Source: Ashinkailepas kermadecensis
Taxonomy: Eukaryota; Arthropoda; Thecostraca; Neolepadidae
Reading direction: 5' to 3'
Assembly (NCBI GenBank): GCA_034440615.1
Contig: JAOTOM010004294.1
Location: 62,001 to 126,000, forward strand
DNA length: 64,000 nucleotides
Shown: one piece after another, positions 47,812 to 57,239 of the stretch
How positions within the stretch are numbered: position 1 is the first letter of the stretch
How the letters are laid out: every line of letters starts with the position of its first letter
Position numbers and translations under genes: made by a program
Notes under the pieces: generated by a model
Databases searched by the model: none
Told to the model about the DNA's origin: nothing
Seen by the model: the letters and a program-made list of their open reading frames with translations, nothing else

Positions 47812-47965
47812 CAGCAACACCAGCAACAACACCAGCAACAACACCAACAACAACACCATCAACAACACCAGCAACAACACCAGCAACAACACCAGCAACA
47901 GCACCATCAACAACACCAGCAACAACACCAGTGACAACACCATCAACAACACCAGCAACAACAAC
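47812..47965. repeat. 12-bp repeat AACAACACCAGC, about 12 copies
   Basis: AACACCAGCAAC with variants ACCATC and AGTGAC. On the + strand it reads as NTSNN-like residues, on the minus strand as Leu/Val only. Low complexity, no flanking gene. Confidence 0.92.
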
Positions 47966-48116
47966 CGCGCATGCACAGCGTGCGCCACTTAATTGTGATT
48001 TGGTTTCGCTCGGAACCGGTAGCCAGATGATATCAATTGCAACAGTTGATGCCTGTTTATCAGCTAGCTTGATTGGGAAACACCCCAGCGATTAGTAGCT
48101 GCCAGAGTCCTCCTGT

Positions 48117-48297
48117 GGCCGCGGTAGCTCAGTTGGCGGGACATTCGGCTCGTGGTCGTAAGATCGTGGATTCGAGTCCCGTAGCCGACTGGGGTGCCCA
48201 GTCCATCCGCGACCAATCGGCGTGAGAGGTTCGCCACACTGCGTGGCCTAGCAGCCGGATGCATTGTAAAACAGGGTTCTTCTTCTTCTTCTTCCAG
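48117..48297 (+). mobile_element. tRNA-derived SINE (copy 4), same body as 29848
   Basis: The head GGCCGCGGTAGCTCAGTTGG and GGATTCGAGTCCC are excellent A and B boxes. The body contains CGACCAATCGGCGTGAGAG (about 48210), as in the SINE at 29848, but the head is different. The end is a TTC repeat (48282-48296). The T-stem does not pair properly and the acceptor ends do not match, so I do not call a tRNA gene. Confidence 0.8.
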
Positions 48298-49619
48298 GAA
48301 GTCTCCTCGATGGGTTGAGCACATGTTCTGCCCAGCGGCTGTGAGTGGCATGGTCCACGACAGTGCTGTATGCCGCTCGCCCCTCCCCTCCCGTCCACCT
48401 ACCGTCGTGACCTTGGAGATGAGCGGCCGCCGTTTAAATTAACCTTCGGCGCCGCCACGGCTGGAGATGGGCACCCAGTGGCCTCTGACCTGCCCGACGT
48501 GGCACGAATAGTTCCCAGTCAGCTGTCCAGTCCGTCTGTCTATGTCATCGTGAGCTGCTCCATACGCAATATGCGGGCCCCCTGAATGCCATGGTGGTAC
48601 GCACCTACCAACTCCCGGTTGTACTTTTCAATACCAGGGTGTGCTTAGCTGCCGCTCTACAGATACCTGGAATGACTATGTTGCATTGCATGCGCTCCGA
48701 ACGATGGCAATACAAATATTGACATTCATGTCCATGCATCAAGAGTGAACTACTTCATGCTGGGGTGAGCACTCAACGGTAATGATAAACGAGGCCGTTA
48801 GCAATTGGTTCGCAGCAGGGCGCATGAAACGTTGATGCTCCTCTAAAGTCAGGCGAACCAAACACACTAGTCCGCCGTGAGCACCGATATACGACTGGAT
48901 GTATAACCATTAACAAATGCGTCGTAAAATATGATCACTGGAAGGACTGACCGAGCAATGTGTATGAAATATATTTCTAATGGCATGCGTACAGCATACC
49001 CAACTGCGGTTGAAAAACACGATGGATAGAAGCAGCCGGAAGTTCCCAATCTCGATCAGAGGGCCTTGTCTCGATCAGAGGGCACCTTTCTCCCACCTGG
49101 GCAGGAGCACACATAAGCCCTCAGTGCCGATGCAGCCGATGCAGTCGATGTAGCCAAAGCCACACCTCCGCGCAGCAGGCATCGCTGCAGCTCTTCAACT
49201 TTTCAACCCTGCAACTCTGCAAACCACACGCTCACCTCATGGACAGGCCATCGATTGTCCTGAGTGCAGCCGTCAATTACGTCACGCATGTGACGTCACA
49301 TCCGGGCAGGCAGCGGCGTCGCCAGCCGCCGCCAGCCGCCGCCAGCCAGCCGACAGGAGCGTGTCAAGGAACGGAATCACCTTCCACACACCGGCAAACA
49401 AGCGCATCTTTCTCCATAGTGGAGTGGATCAGAAATTAGAGCCGATGTGTGGCAGAGGAGACAGAGCCGACGTGTGGCAGAGGAGACAGAGACGTTGCTG
49501 TGCATTAGGAGTACTAGCAATGGTCGCCCAGGTATAGCGAAGCAACATAAATTATATGCTGCCCGTTACTGCCAGCAACATTATATCAACGTAGCTTCGT
49601 GGTGACCAGTTTACGTTTT
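48298..49619. other. Unassigned sequence
   Basis: A short CCGCCGCCAGCCGCC repeat lies at 49315-49345 and GTGACGTCAC at 49290-49299. A twofold block (GACGTGTGGCAGAGGAGACA) lies at 49440-49490. No gene is supported. Confidence 0.45.
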
Positions 49620-49905
49620 TGGTTCCCTGCTAAGCTTACGTCATTGGTTCGGTGATATATCCACGATATTGGCTCCATGCTAAGCTTACGTTATTGGTTC
49701 GGCGTATATCCACGATATTGGCTCCATGCTAAGCTTACGTTATTGGTTCGGCGTATATCCACGATATTGGCTCCATGCTAAGCTTACGTTATTGGTTCGG
49801 CGATAGATTAGCGTTATTGGTTCGATGAGAGATCTGCGTTATTGGCTCCATGCTAAGCTTATGTTATTGGTTAGGCGATAGATTTACGTTATTGGTTCGC
49901 AGCAC
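49620..49905. repeat. About 49-bp minisatellite, 6 copies
   Basis: GCTAAGCTTACGTTATTGG, TTCGGCGTATATCCACGA and TATTGGCTCCAT make a 49-bp unit. Right-hand units lose the middle part and end as TTACGTTATTGGTTCG at about 49895. Confidence 0.9.
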
Positions 49906-50109
49906 ATGGAGTCGAAGCCGAAGATGCTTCAAAGCAATTAATGATCGCCTTGCCTTGAGTGTGTATGTTTCTGGAATGTGTTGATGACGTCAGGTAGCGT
50001 CGCTTACGTAAGGCAGATGAGACAATAAGCACACGAGGGCACGTGTCGCCCACAATGACGAGATGATCGGGTGTCAGGGCCTCGGCGCGGCACGTGTACA
50101 CCCGCTACT

Positions 50110-50372
50110 GCAGTGGGAGACGCGCGCCCACTGTGGGCGACAGTGGGAGACGCGCGCCCACTGTGGGCGGCAGTGGGCGACAGCCTCATCGGCCGGCTGG
50201 ATCAGCGCCACCCAATGTCGCAGCGGCCGTCTGGCGCAGCCGACACGGCCGCTGCGCCGCTCTGCCGGCCACGTGACCCGCGCTCCACCGCACCGCTGCA
50301 CCCGGTCTGCGGGTCACGTGACGCGCGCTCCGCCGCGCCGCTACAGCCCGTCTGCCGGTCACGTGACCCGAG
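50110..50372. repeat. GC-rich short tandem blocks with CACGTG palindromes
   Basis: GCAGTGGGAGACGCGCGCCC is repeated at 50110-50170. A unit of about 48 bp with CGCTCCRCCGCRCCGCT and GTCACGTGAC follows, with CACGTG at about 50269, 50315 and 50360. CpG is not depleted here. CACGTG is the classic bHLH E-box; any regulatory role is inference. Confidence 0.75.
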
Positions 50373-50904
50373 TGTGGGCCGCGCGCGGCGCATGACGTGA
50401 CCGTAGCCAGGTCGGCCAGTGAGGATGTGTGGTCGCCGCTGGGAGGCGCCACCGGCGGTAGCCGAACATGCCGCCATCTGCACACGGGGTCCATCGCCAC
50501 GGAACCGACTCGGGCTCGTTGGTGGCATTTTACATTTGCCGTTGGCATGCCTGACGCATCGATTTGGACTGGCGGTGATTGTTTGCCGTCGTTACTACTG
50601 GTAAGCACCATGGTTTCACGAATAGGTTGTCTCACTACTACCAGCGAGTGCGGTCCCTACTACTAATGGCTACTGTCACTGTCAGCGGTAGTCGTTCTTG
50701 CTGTAAATGATACCCGGTAGCCGAAGCCAACGCTAGACGACCGCGGGTGGAACGCATCCGTGATCTCCGAACCCACAGTATTGACTTGGGAGTTCGCTGA
50801 CCGCACGGCCGTGACGTCACGGGTCACGCGTGAAGCTGATGTCACGCCTGCTGGTGACGTCGCAGCTGACTGCCGTCGCGTGTCACCCCTCCGGCGGTCC
50901 GTCT
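50373..50904. other. Unassigned GC-rich sequence
   Basis: About 530 bp without a recognisable frame. GTGACGTCAC stands at 50811-50820 and a related GTGACGTCGC at 50854. Confidence 0.45.
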
Positions 50905-53487
50905 GGCTGACCTCCCTGCCCTGTCGACCGTCGACTGTTGGGACTGGACGGGTCCGTGTGGCCAGTCACGGTGACATCGGCTGACACCTCCCCTGCCCTG
51001 TCGACCGTCGACTGTTGGGACTGGGCGGGTCCGTGTGGCCAGTCACGGTGACATCGGCTGACACCTCCCCTGCCCTGTGGACCGTCGACTGTTGGGACTG
51101 GGCGGGTCCGTGTGGCCAGTGACGTGTGACATCGGCTGACCTCCCCTGCCCTGTCGACCGTCGACTGTTGGGACTGGGCGGGTCCGTGTGGCCAGTGACG
51201 TGTGACATCGGCTGACACCTCCCCTGCCCTGTGGACCGTCGACTGTTGGGACTGGGCGGGTCCGTGTGGCCAGTGACGTGTGACATCGGCTGACACCTCC
51301 CCTGCCCTGTCGACCGTCGACTGTTGGGACTGGACGGGTCCGTGTGGCCAGTCACGGTGACATCGGCTGACACCTCCTCTGCCCTGTCAACCGTCGACTG
51401 TTGGGACTGGGCGGGTCCGTGTGGCCAGTGACGTGTGACATCGGCTGACACCTCCCCTGCCCTGTCAACCGTCGACTGTTGGGACTGGACGGGTCCGTGT
51501 GGCCAGTCACGGTGACATCGGCTGACACCTCCTCTGCCCTGTCAACCGTCGACTGTTGGGACTGGATGGGTCCGTGTGGCCAGTCACGGTGACATCGGCT
51601 GACACCTCCTCTGCCCTGTCAACCGTCGACTGTTGGGACTGGACGGGTCCGTGTGGCCAGTCACGGTGACATCGGCTGACACCTCCCCTGCCCTGTCGAC
51701 CGTCGACTGTTGGGACTGGACGGGTCCGTGTGGCCAGTCACGGTGACATCGGCTGACACCTCCTCTGCCCTGTCAACCGTCGACTGTTGGGACTGGACGG
51801 GTCCGTGTGGCCAGTCACGGTGACATCGGCTGACACCTCCTCTGCCCTGTCAACCGTCGACTGTTGGGACTGGACGGGTCCGTGTGGCCAGTCACGGTGA
51901 CATCGGCTGACACCTCCTCTGCCCTGTCGACCGTCGACTGTGGGGACTGGGCGGGTCCGTGTGGCCAGTGACGTGTGACATCGGCTGACACCTCCCCTGC
52001 CCTGTCAACCGTCGACTGTTGGGACTGGACGGGTCCGTGTGGCCAGTCACGGTGACATCGGCTGACACCTCCTCTGCCCTGTCAACCGTCGACTGTTGGG
52101 ACTGGGGGGGTCCTGGGGGGGGCCAGTCACGGTGACATCGGCTGACACCTCCCTCTGCCCTGTCAACCGTCGACTGTTGGGACTGGACGGGTCCGTGTGG
52201 CCAGTCACGGTGACATCGGCTGACACCTCCTCTGCCCTGTCAACCGTCGACTGTTGGGACTGGACGGGTCCGTGTGGCCAGTACGTCACGGTGACATCGG
52301 CTGACACCTCCCCTGCCCTGTCGACCGTCGACTGTTGGGACTGGACGGGTCCGTGTGGCCAGTCACGGTGACATCGGCTGACACCTCCCCTGCCCTGTCG
52401 ACCGTCGACTGTTGGGACTGGGCGGGTCCGTGTGGCCAGTCACGGTGACATCGGCTGACACCTCCCTCTGCCCTGTCGACCGTCGACTGTTGGGACTGGG
52501 CGGGTCCGTGGGGCCAGTCACGGTGACATCGGCTGACACCTCCTCTGCCCTGTCGACCGTCGACTGTTGGGACTGGACGGGTCCGTGTGGCCAGTCACGG
52601 TGACATCGGCTGACACCTCCTCTGCCCTGTCAACCGTCGACTGTTGGGACTGGGCGGGTCCGTGTGGCCAGTCACGGTGACATCGGCTGACACCTCCCCT
52701 GCCCTGTCATGTGGACCGTCGACTGTTGGGACTGGACGGGTCCGTGTGGCCAGTGACGTGTGACATCGGCTGACACCTCCCCTGCCCTGTCGACCGTCGA
52801 CTGTTGGGACTGGGCGGGTCCGTGTGGCCAGTCACGGTGACATCGGCTGACACCTCCCCTGCCCTGTAGACCGTCGACTGTTGGGACTGGGCGGGTCCGT
52901 GTGGCCAGTCACGGTGACATCGGCTGACACCTCCCCTGCCCTGTCGACCGTCGACTGTTGGGACTGGACGGGTCCGTGTGGCCAGTCACGGTGACATCGG
53001 CTGACACCTCCCCTGCCCTGTGGACCGTCGACTGTTGGGACTGGGCGGGTCCGTGTGGCCAGTCACGGTGACATCGGCTGACACCCCTGCCCTGTGACCT
53101 TCCCTGCCCTGTAGACCGTCGACTGTTGGGACTGGGCGGGTCCGTGTGGCCAGTCACGGTGACATCGGCTGACACCTCCTCTGCCCTGTGGACCGTCGAC
53201 TGTTGGGACTGGGCGGGTCCGTGTGGCCAGTGACGTGTGACATCGGCTGACCTCCCCTGCCCTGTGGACCGTCGACTGTTGGGACTGGGCGGGTCCGTGT
53301 GGCCAGTGACGTGTGACATCGGCTGACCTCCCCTGCCCTGTCAACCGTCGACTGTTGGGACTGGACGGGTCCGTGTGGCCAGTGACGTGTGACATCGGCT
53401 GACACCTCCCCTGCCCTGTAGACCGTCGACTGTTGGGACTGGACGGGTCCGTGTGGCCAGTGACGTGTGACATCGGCTGACACCTAC
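50905..53487. repeat. 77-bp minisatellite, about 33 copies (largest array)
   Basis: The unit is 77 bp: CTGTCGACCGTCGACTGTTG, GGACTGGACGGGTCCGTGTG, GCCAGTCACGGTGACATCGG and CTGACACCTCCCCTGCC. Two unit types are mixed, CCAGTCACGGTGACATCGG and CCAGTGACGTGTGACATCGG. Further binary differences (GTCGACC/GTCAACC/GTGGACC, GGACGGG/GGGCGGG, CCCCTGCC/CCTCTGCC) give nearly every copy its own signature. The middle is enriched for GTCAACC with CCTCTGCC, the two flanks for GTGACGTGTG. No gene. Confidence 0.96.
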
Positions 53488-53714
53488 AAAGGGAATCCAG
53501 CCGACCATCCGGAGGCGGGGGTGTGGGGTGGGGGAAGTCTTGGTGAGTTACGAAGTGCTTTGGCCAAGCCACAATTTGGACCCAGTTCTGAAGAACTTCT
53601 CGGGTTTGACACAGAGCGAGACTAAGAATGTGCTTAAGTTAGCATTGTCTCGACAGAGTATGTCTGAGATTGAAGGAAACCACAGGAGACGACATTCCTC
53701 TTAGTTTGGTCGTC
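53488..53714. other. Unassigned spacer
   Basis: Unique sequence between two arrays with a short GGGGTGTGGGGTGGGGG run; no gene. Confidence 0.5.
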
Positions 53715-53985
53715 TGGAAAGGAGGTAATGTATGTCAAGAGAGGAGTACTGCGCTTCCCCGTATATCGGAAGGGAAGGGGAACGTAAGGAGAGTACTGCG
53801 CGTCCCCGAGTACTGGAAGGGAAGCAACATAAGGAGAGGAGTACTGTGCGTCCCCGTGTACTGGAAGGGAGGGAGTGTAAGAAGAGGAATATTGCGCTTC
53901 CCCGTGTACTGGAGGGGAGGGAGTGTTAGGAGAGGAGTACTGCGCTTCCCTGTGTACTGGAAGGGAGGCGAGGTCAGAAGAAGTG
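53715..53985. repeat. About 48-bp G-rich minisatellite, 6 copies
   Basis: GAGAGGAGTACTGCGCTTCC, CCGTGTACTGGAAGGGAGGG and AGTGTAAG repeat with modest divergence. A further loose repeat, GGGCAGATA with ACTCGCCCAAT or AACGCCCACT, follows at 54080-54245. Confidence 0.88.
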
Positions 53986-54514
53986 CACCGGAATTGATGC
54001 CGGTGTTCACGATAGAACCCGTTCGGAGTGGTAGGTCGCTGTCAGGAAGACCAGCGGTCAATAACCAGCATTCGGTCAATGGGCAGATACTCGCCCAATG
54101 GGCAGATAAACGCCCACTGGGCAGAAAAGAACCTGCTGGGCCGATACGCGGCGAAGAGGCGCATAATCGGCCCGTGGACAAATAAGCGATGATAAGCGGG
54201 CAGATACTCGGGCAATGGGCAGATAAGCGACCACTGGGTAGATTACTACCGCTGCTGGATAGACAACTGATCAACTTTGAGCCTCTCTTCACTGCGGGTT
54301 GTTTACGATGCCTGATCTGAATCGAAGCGACGCCCATGTTTGTCAGTGGGAACGCGGTGTAATTTGGCGCGGGTCGGTCATTCGTGGCGGGAAAAACGCT
54401 GCTCAGCGCGAGATTACACATGTCTTGGCTCACGAGTCACGCGCCGTTGGCTCTGATCAGAACTCCGCGCACGCTCTCTAGGGGGCCGGAGCATTTCGGC
54501 CGGAGGCAACCGAC

Positions 54515-54560
54515 GTCACGCGACCTGACCTGACCTGACCTGGCGTGATCTGACCTGGCC
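54515..54560. repeat. TGACC pentamer repeat
   Basis: TGACCTGACCTGACCTGG with variants. The same pentamer builds the intronic acceptor repeat at 54800-55077, so the two may be related. Confidence 0.75.
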
Positions 54561-54744
54561 GCGCTATCCGCGTGTATGTGTGATTGGCTGCGTGTATTAC
54601 TCAGTCTTGTGGTGCGACATGGAATGTTGACATGACTAGCCTGATCTGACATGGCCGGGTCACTATCAGCTGTACCTTTGGTCACGGAACCTGAGTTATA
54701 GTGAGTGCGCCATGAAGCATTGCTGGTCTATGCGAAGTGTTGCT

Positions 54745-55077
54745 GACCTATCCAGATTCAACGTGACCACCTTCGCCCATAATGCGCTTGTTACTGCCAC
54801 TGAGCTGACCTGACCTTCGTCTACAGTGCGTGTGACCGGCCCTGATGTGAACCCATCACTATTTGCGGTGGATATGATAACCCTGATCTGACCTTTGTTT
54901 ACGGCGCCTGTGGCCCTTTCTGACCTGATCTGACCTCTATTTACAGTGGATATAGCCGACCTTGACCTGACCTCCGTCTACAGCATCTGTGACCAGTCCT
55001 GACCTGACTTGATCTGCATTTGCAGTGGCTGTGACCGGCCCTGACTTGACCTGACCTGACCTGACCTCTGTCCGCAG
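54745..55077 (+). repeat. Tandem array of splice-acceptor-like units ahead of exon 2
   Basis: Six diverged units precede the true acceptor. Acceptor-like ends (TCTACAG, TTTGCGG, TTTACGG, TTTACAG, TCTACAG, TTTGCAG, TCCGCAG) occur at 54826, 54868, 54904, 54946, 54983, 55024 and 55077, spaced 36-53 bp apart. An older TCCAG lies at 54755. Each is preceded by TGACCTGACCT-like pyrimidine/purine sequence and followed by TG(C/G)NTGTGACCGG-like sequence, i.e. the first bases of the exon. Four upstream units still have AG; two read GG. Tested upstream acceptors (54826 and 55024) lead in frame to a stop, so only 55077 opens the Cys-rich exon. Confidence 0.7.
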
Positions 55078-55251
55078 TGCCTGTGACCGGATGCGGTCAG
55101 CCAGACTGCATCAGCTGCGACTCGCAGGATCGCTGCACGCGCTGCACGCGAGCCATCGTGCACGGCACCAGGCAGTGTGTCACGGCGTGCCCCGGCAACT
55201 ACCGCCTGGTGCACAGTGACGTCACCGGCTACCTGGGTCTGCTCTGTAGAG
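55078..55251 (+). CDS. Exon 2: furin-like Cys-rich extracellular module
   Basis: The exon lies between TCTGTCCGCAG| and AGAG|GTGAGG. It is 174 bp long, phase 1 at both ends, the class used by shuffled extracellular modules. After a PVTG lead it reads CGQPDCISC, then DRCTRC, QCVTAC and a last LLCR: eight cysteines in the C-x2-C, C-x2-C, C-x3-C arrangement of furin-like repeats (as in R-spondins, PCSK5/6 and insulin/EGF receptors). These pair into disulfides outside the cell. It joins in phase to the signal-peptide exon at 4721. Its last 43 bases are the first unit of the donor array; reading past the donor meets TGA at CAG|TGA in the second unit. Which furin-repeat gene this is remains unknown. 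Confidence 0.65.
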
Positions 55252-55758
55252 GTGAGGACGGCGGTGCACAGTGACGTCACCGGCTACCTGGGTCTGCTCT
55301 GTAGAGGTGAGGACGGAGGTGCACAGTGACGTCACCGGCTACCAGGGTCTGCTCTGTAGAGGTGAGGACGGCGGTGCACAGTGACGTCACCGGCTACCTG
55401 GGTCTGCTCTGTAGAGGTGAGGACGGCGGTGCACAGTGACGTCACCGGCTACCTGGGTCTGCTCTGTAGAGGTGAGGACGGCGGTGCACAGTGACGTCAC
55501 CGGCTACCAGGGTCTGCTCTGTAGAGGTGAGGACGGAGGTGCACAGTGACGTCACCGGCTACCAGGGTCTGCTCTGTAGAGGTGAGGACGGCGGTGCACA
55601 GTGACGTCACCGGCTACCAGGGTCTGCTCTGTAGAGGTGAGGACGGAGGTGCACAGTGACGTCACCGGCTACCAGGGTCTGCTCTGTAGAGGTGAGTACG
55701 GAGGTGCACGGCGACGTCACAAATTACCGAGGTCTGCTCTGTAGAGGTGAGGACGCAG
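55209..55758 (+). repeat. 55-bp array repeating exon 2's 3' end and its 5' splice site, 10 copies
   Basis: GTGCACAGTGACGTCACCGG begins at 55209, 55264, 55319, 55374, 55429, 55484, 55539, 55594 and 55649; a mutated copy starts at 55704. Each unit contains CTGCTCTGTAGAG|GTGAGG, so ten near-identical 5' splice sites lie in a row. The first unit is exonic. Copies differ mainly at ACCTGGG/ACCAGGG and GACGGCG/GACGGAG. Nine units hold the perfect palindrome GTGACGTCAC. The period of 55 is not a multiple of 3, so use of any later donor shifts the frame and adds stops. High identity points to recent expansion or ongoing homogenisation. Confidence 0.95.
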
Positions 55759-55875
55759 ACGCTGCTCGTGCCAGCAGGGCGCGTCAGAGTCGATTGGCCT
55801 GTAGAGACATCATCACCCGGTGTCCTCAGCAGCGTCCTTCTCGGGCGTGCTCCCAGCTGCCGGCTGCTCTCCTAG

Positions 55876-56124
55876 TGGGCGCCAAACCCAGGCGGTTTCC
55901 CGATGGGGCTCGGGAAGCCGCCTGGAAAGGCATCCGCTCCCAGGTGGCTTTCCAACTGCTCTCGTTCGGGACAATCCTGGAACATACAATCCTTCGATGC
56001 ATTTATCGCGCGGGTGTGTGCATGTTGCAGAGATGTTGCTCGTCATGTTTGCTGTGCAGAGACGCAATTTTCCTCGAGGCCCTGACGGTCTGCCAGTCCG
56101 CCTGTGGCTCGGCACATGGTGCAG
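55876..56124 (+). CDS. Candidate exon 3 of the same gene (weak)
   Basis: A good acceptor (GGCTGCTCTCCTAG|TGG) and a donor (GTGCAG|GTCAGA) bound a 249-bp open stretch that is phase 1-1 and so compatible with exon 2. Its second half reads QRCCSSCLLCRDAIF and VCQSACG, with Cys spacing close to that of exon 2 (CTRCTRAIV...CVTAC). Against it: the first half has no recognisable motif, and a near-perfect 16-bp inverted repeat (55888-55925, CCAGGCGG...CCGCCTGG) sits there. It could equally be intron. Confidence 0.22.
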
Positions 56125-56159
56125 GTCAGACACCGGCTTTGGAGCGCAGGCGACAATCA

Positions 56160-56212
56160 CATGCCACAGTGACCACAGTGACCACAGTGACCACAGTGAC
56201 CACAGTGACAGG
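56160..56212. repeat. CCACAGTGA repeat, about 5 copies
   Basis: Nine-bp units CCACAGTGA in a perfect run following the candidate exon 3. Confidence 0.9.
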
Positions 56213-56982
56213 GTACTTTTGACCGTTCTCACGAAGCTTTGTGGGAATGGGACACGTGAGGTGGGACGTATTCAGAGTAAAACTTCAGCTAATTTCTGAC
56301 TGGCAGCGTGACGGGAAGATTATTCTGGCAGCATCTACCTGTCTTGATGGGGCCGGCCCGATCAGCACCTGGCAACACCTGGCAGAACCTATCAGCAATC
56401 GCGGAGTAGAACTGGCACTCGCTGTTGCATCTTGTTCAGTTCCAGAAGTTCCAGGCTATATCTGGCGACTTTTGCTTGGACAAAAACCGCTTTCGCGAAG
56501 CTTGTCGAGACACGCCTTGCCACCAGAACAGCTTTGCCGAATCTCTGTATTGGTAATGTGTTGGCAGTTGAATATTCATTGCATGGGTAGATGTGTCTGT
56601 CTACCATTGCAGTGCACCTTAATCAATATATTAATAGTTTCTGGACACGTTTTGTTTGGAACATGTCTTCTGTTTAGCATGTCACGTCTGCATCGGTTGG
56701 TTATGTACAAGAACCGATATACTGTCTTATGAGAAATCGCCAGATCTAGGAACTTCTGGATCTGGATAAGATATGACAGCGACTGTGAAGCCTGCTCAGT
56801 GGTTATGGACAGGTATTGCCAGGTGATGCCAGGCGCTGCCCGGGCGTGCCTCGTCGAGGAAGCTAGATGCTGTCGAACGTTGGAAGGCCTGTTCCCTTCC
56901 CCTGCTGCTGCCAATCCGAAATTAGCAAACGTTGTCTTTCTAAACGTATCCTGCTGGGCATGTCTCACTAAGTATGCCTGGG
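56213..56982. other. Unassigned sequence
   Basis: Frames of 160-200 residues on both strands here (56241-56732 plus, 56576-57175 minus) overlap one another and show no domain. No gene is supported. Confidence 0.4.
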
Positions 56983-57165
56983 GGGCGGGGATGGCTGAGT
57001 GGTTAAGGTGTTTAGCTCTGGGCACCAAAGGTCCTGGGTTCAACAACGCACCACTCGGGACATTTCCCAATCCCGCGGCCCACCGGCGAGACAGTGTGGG
57101 CGGCGCCATTAGCCGTGATCGTGCATAAAGCGCGTCGATAACCACCCAATAGACAAACATAAACA
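56983..57165 (+). mobile_element. tRNA-derived SINE (copy 5)
   Basis: GGGATGGCTGAGTGGTTAAGG is a strong A-box context and GGTCCTGGGTTCAAC a partial B box. The body has CCCACCGGCGAGACAGTG, which is distantly like the body of the SINEs at 29848 and 48117, and the A-rich tail (ATAGACAAACATAAACAAAC) is similar to that at 29995. Confidence 0.65.
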
Positions 57166-57239
57166 AACTAAACATGCCCTACTTCTGATCAACTCCGTGC
57201 AGATCTGTTATTGCGAGGCTGGAGGAGCGCCGCTTGTTC

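Noticed and set aside
48117..48190. Functional tRNA gene
   Set aside because: A and B boxes are good, but the T-stem mismatches and the acceptor ends do not pair; a SINE body follows.
56031..56124. Shorter exon starting after GTTGCAG at 56030
   Set aside because: The reading phase would be 0, incompatible with exon 2 ending in phase 1; the acceptor at 55875 fits better.
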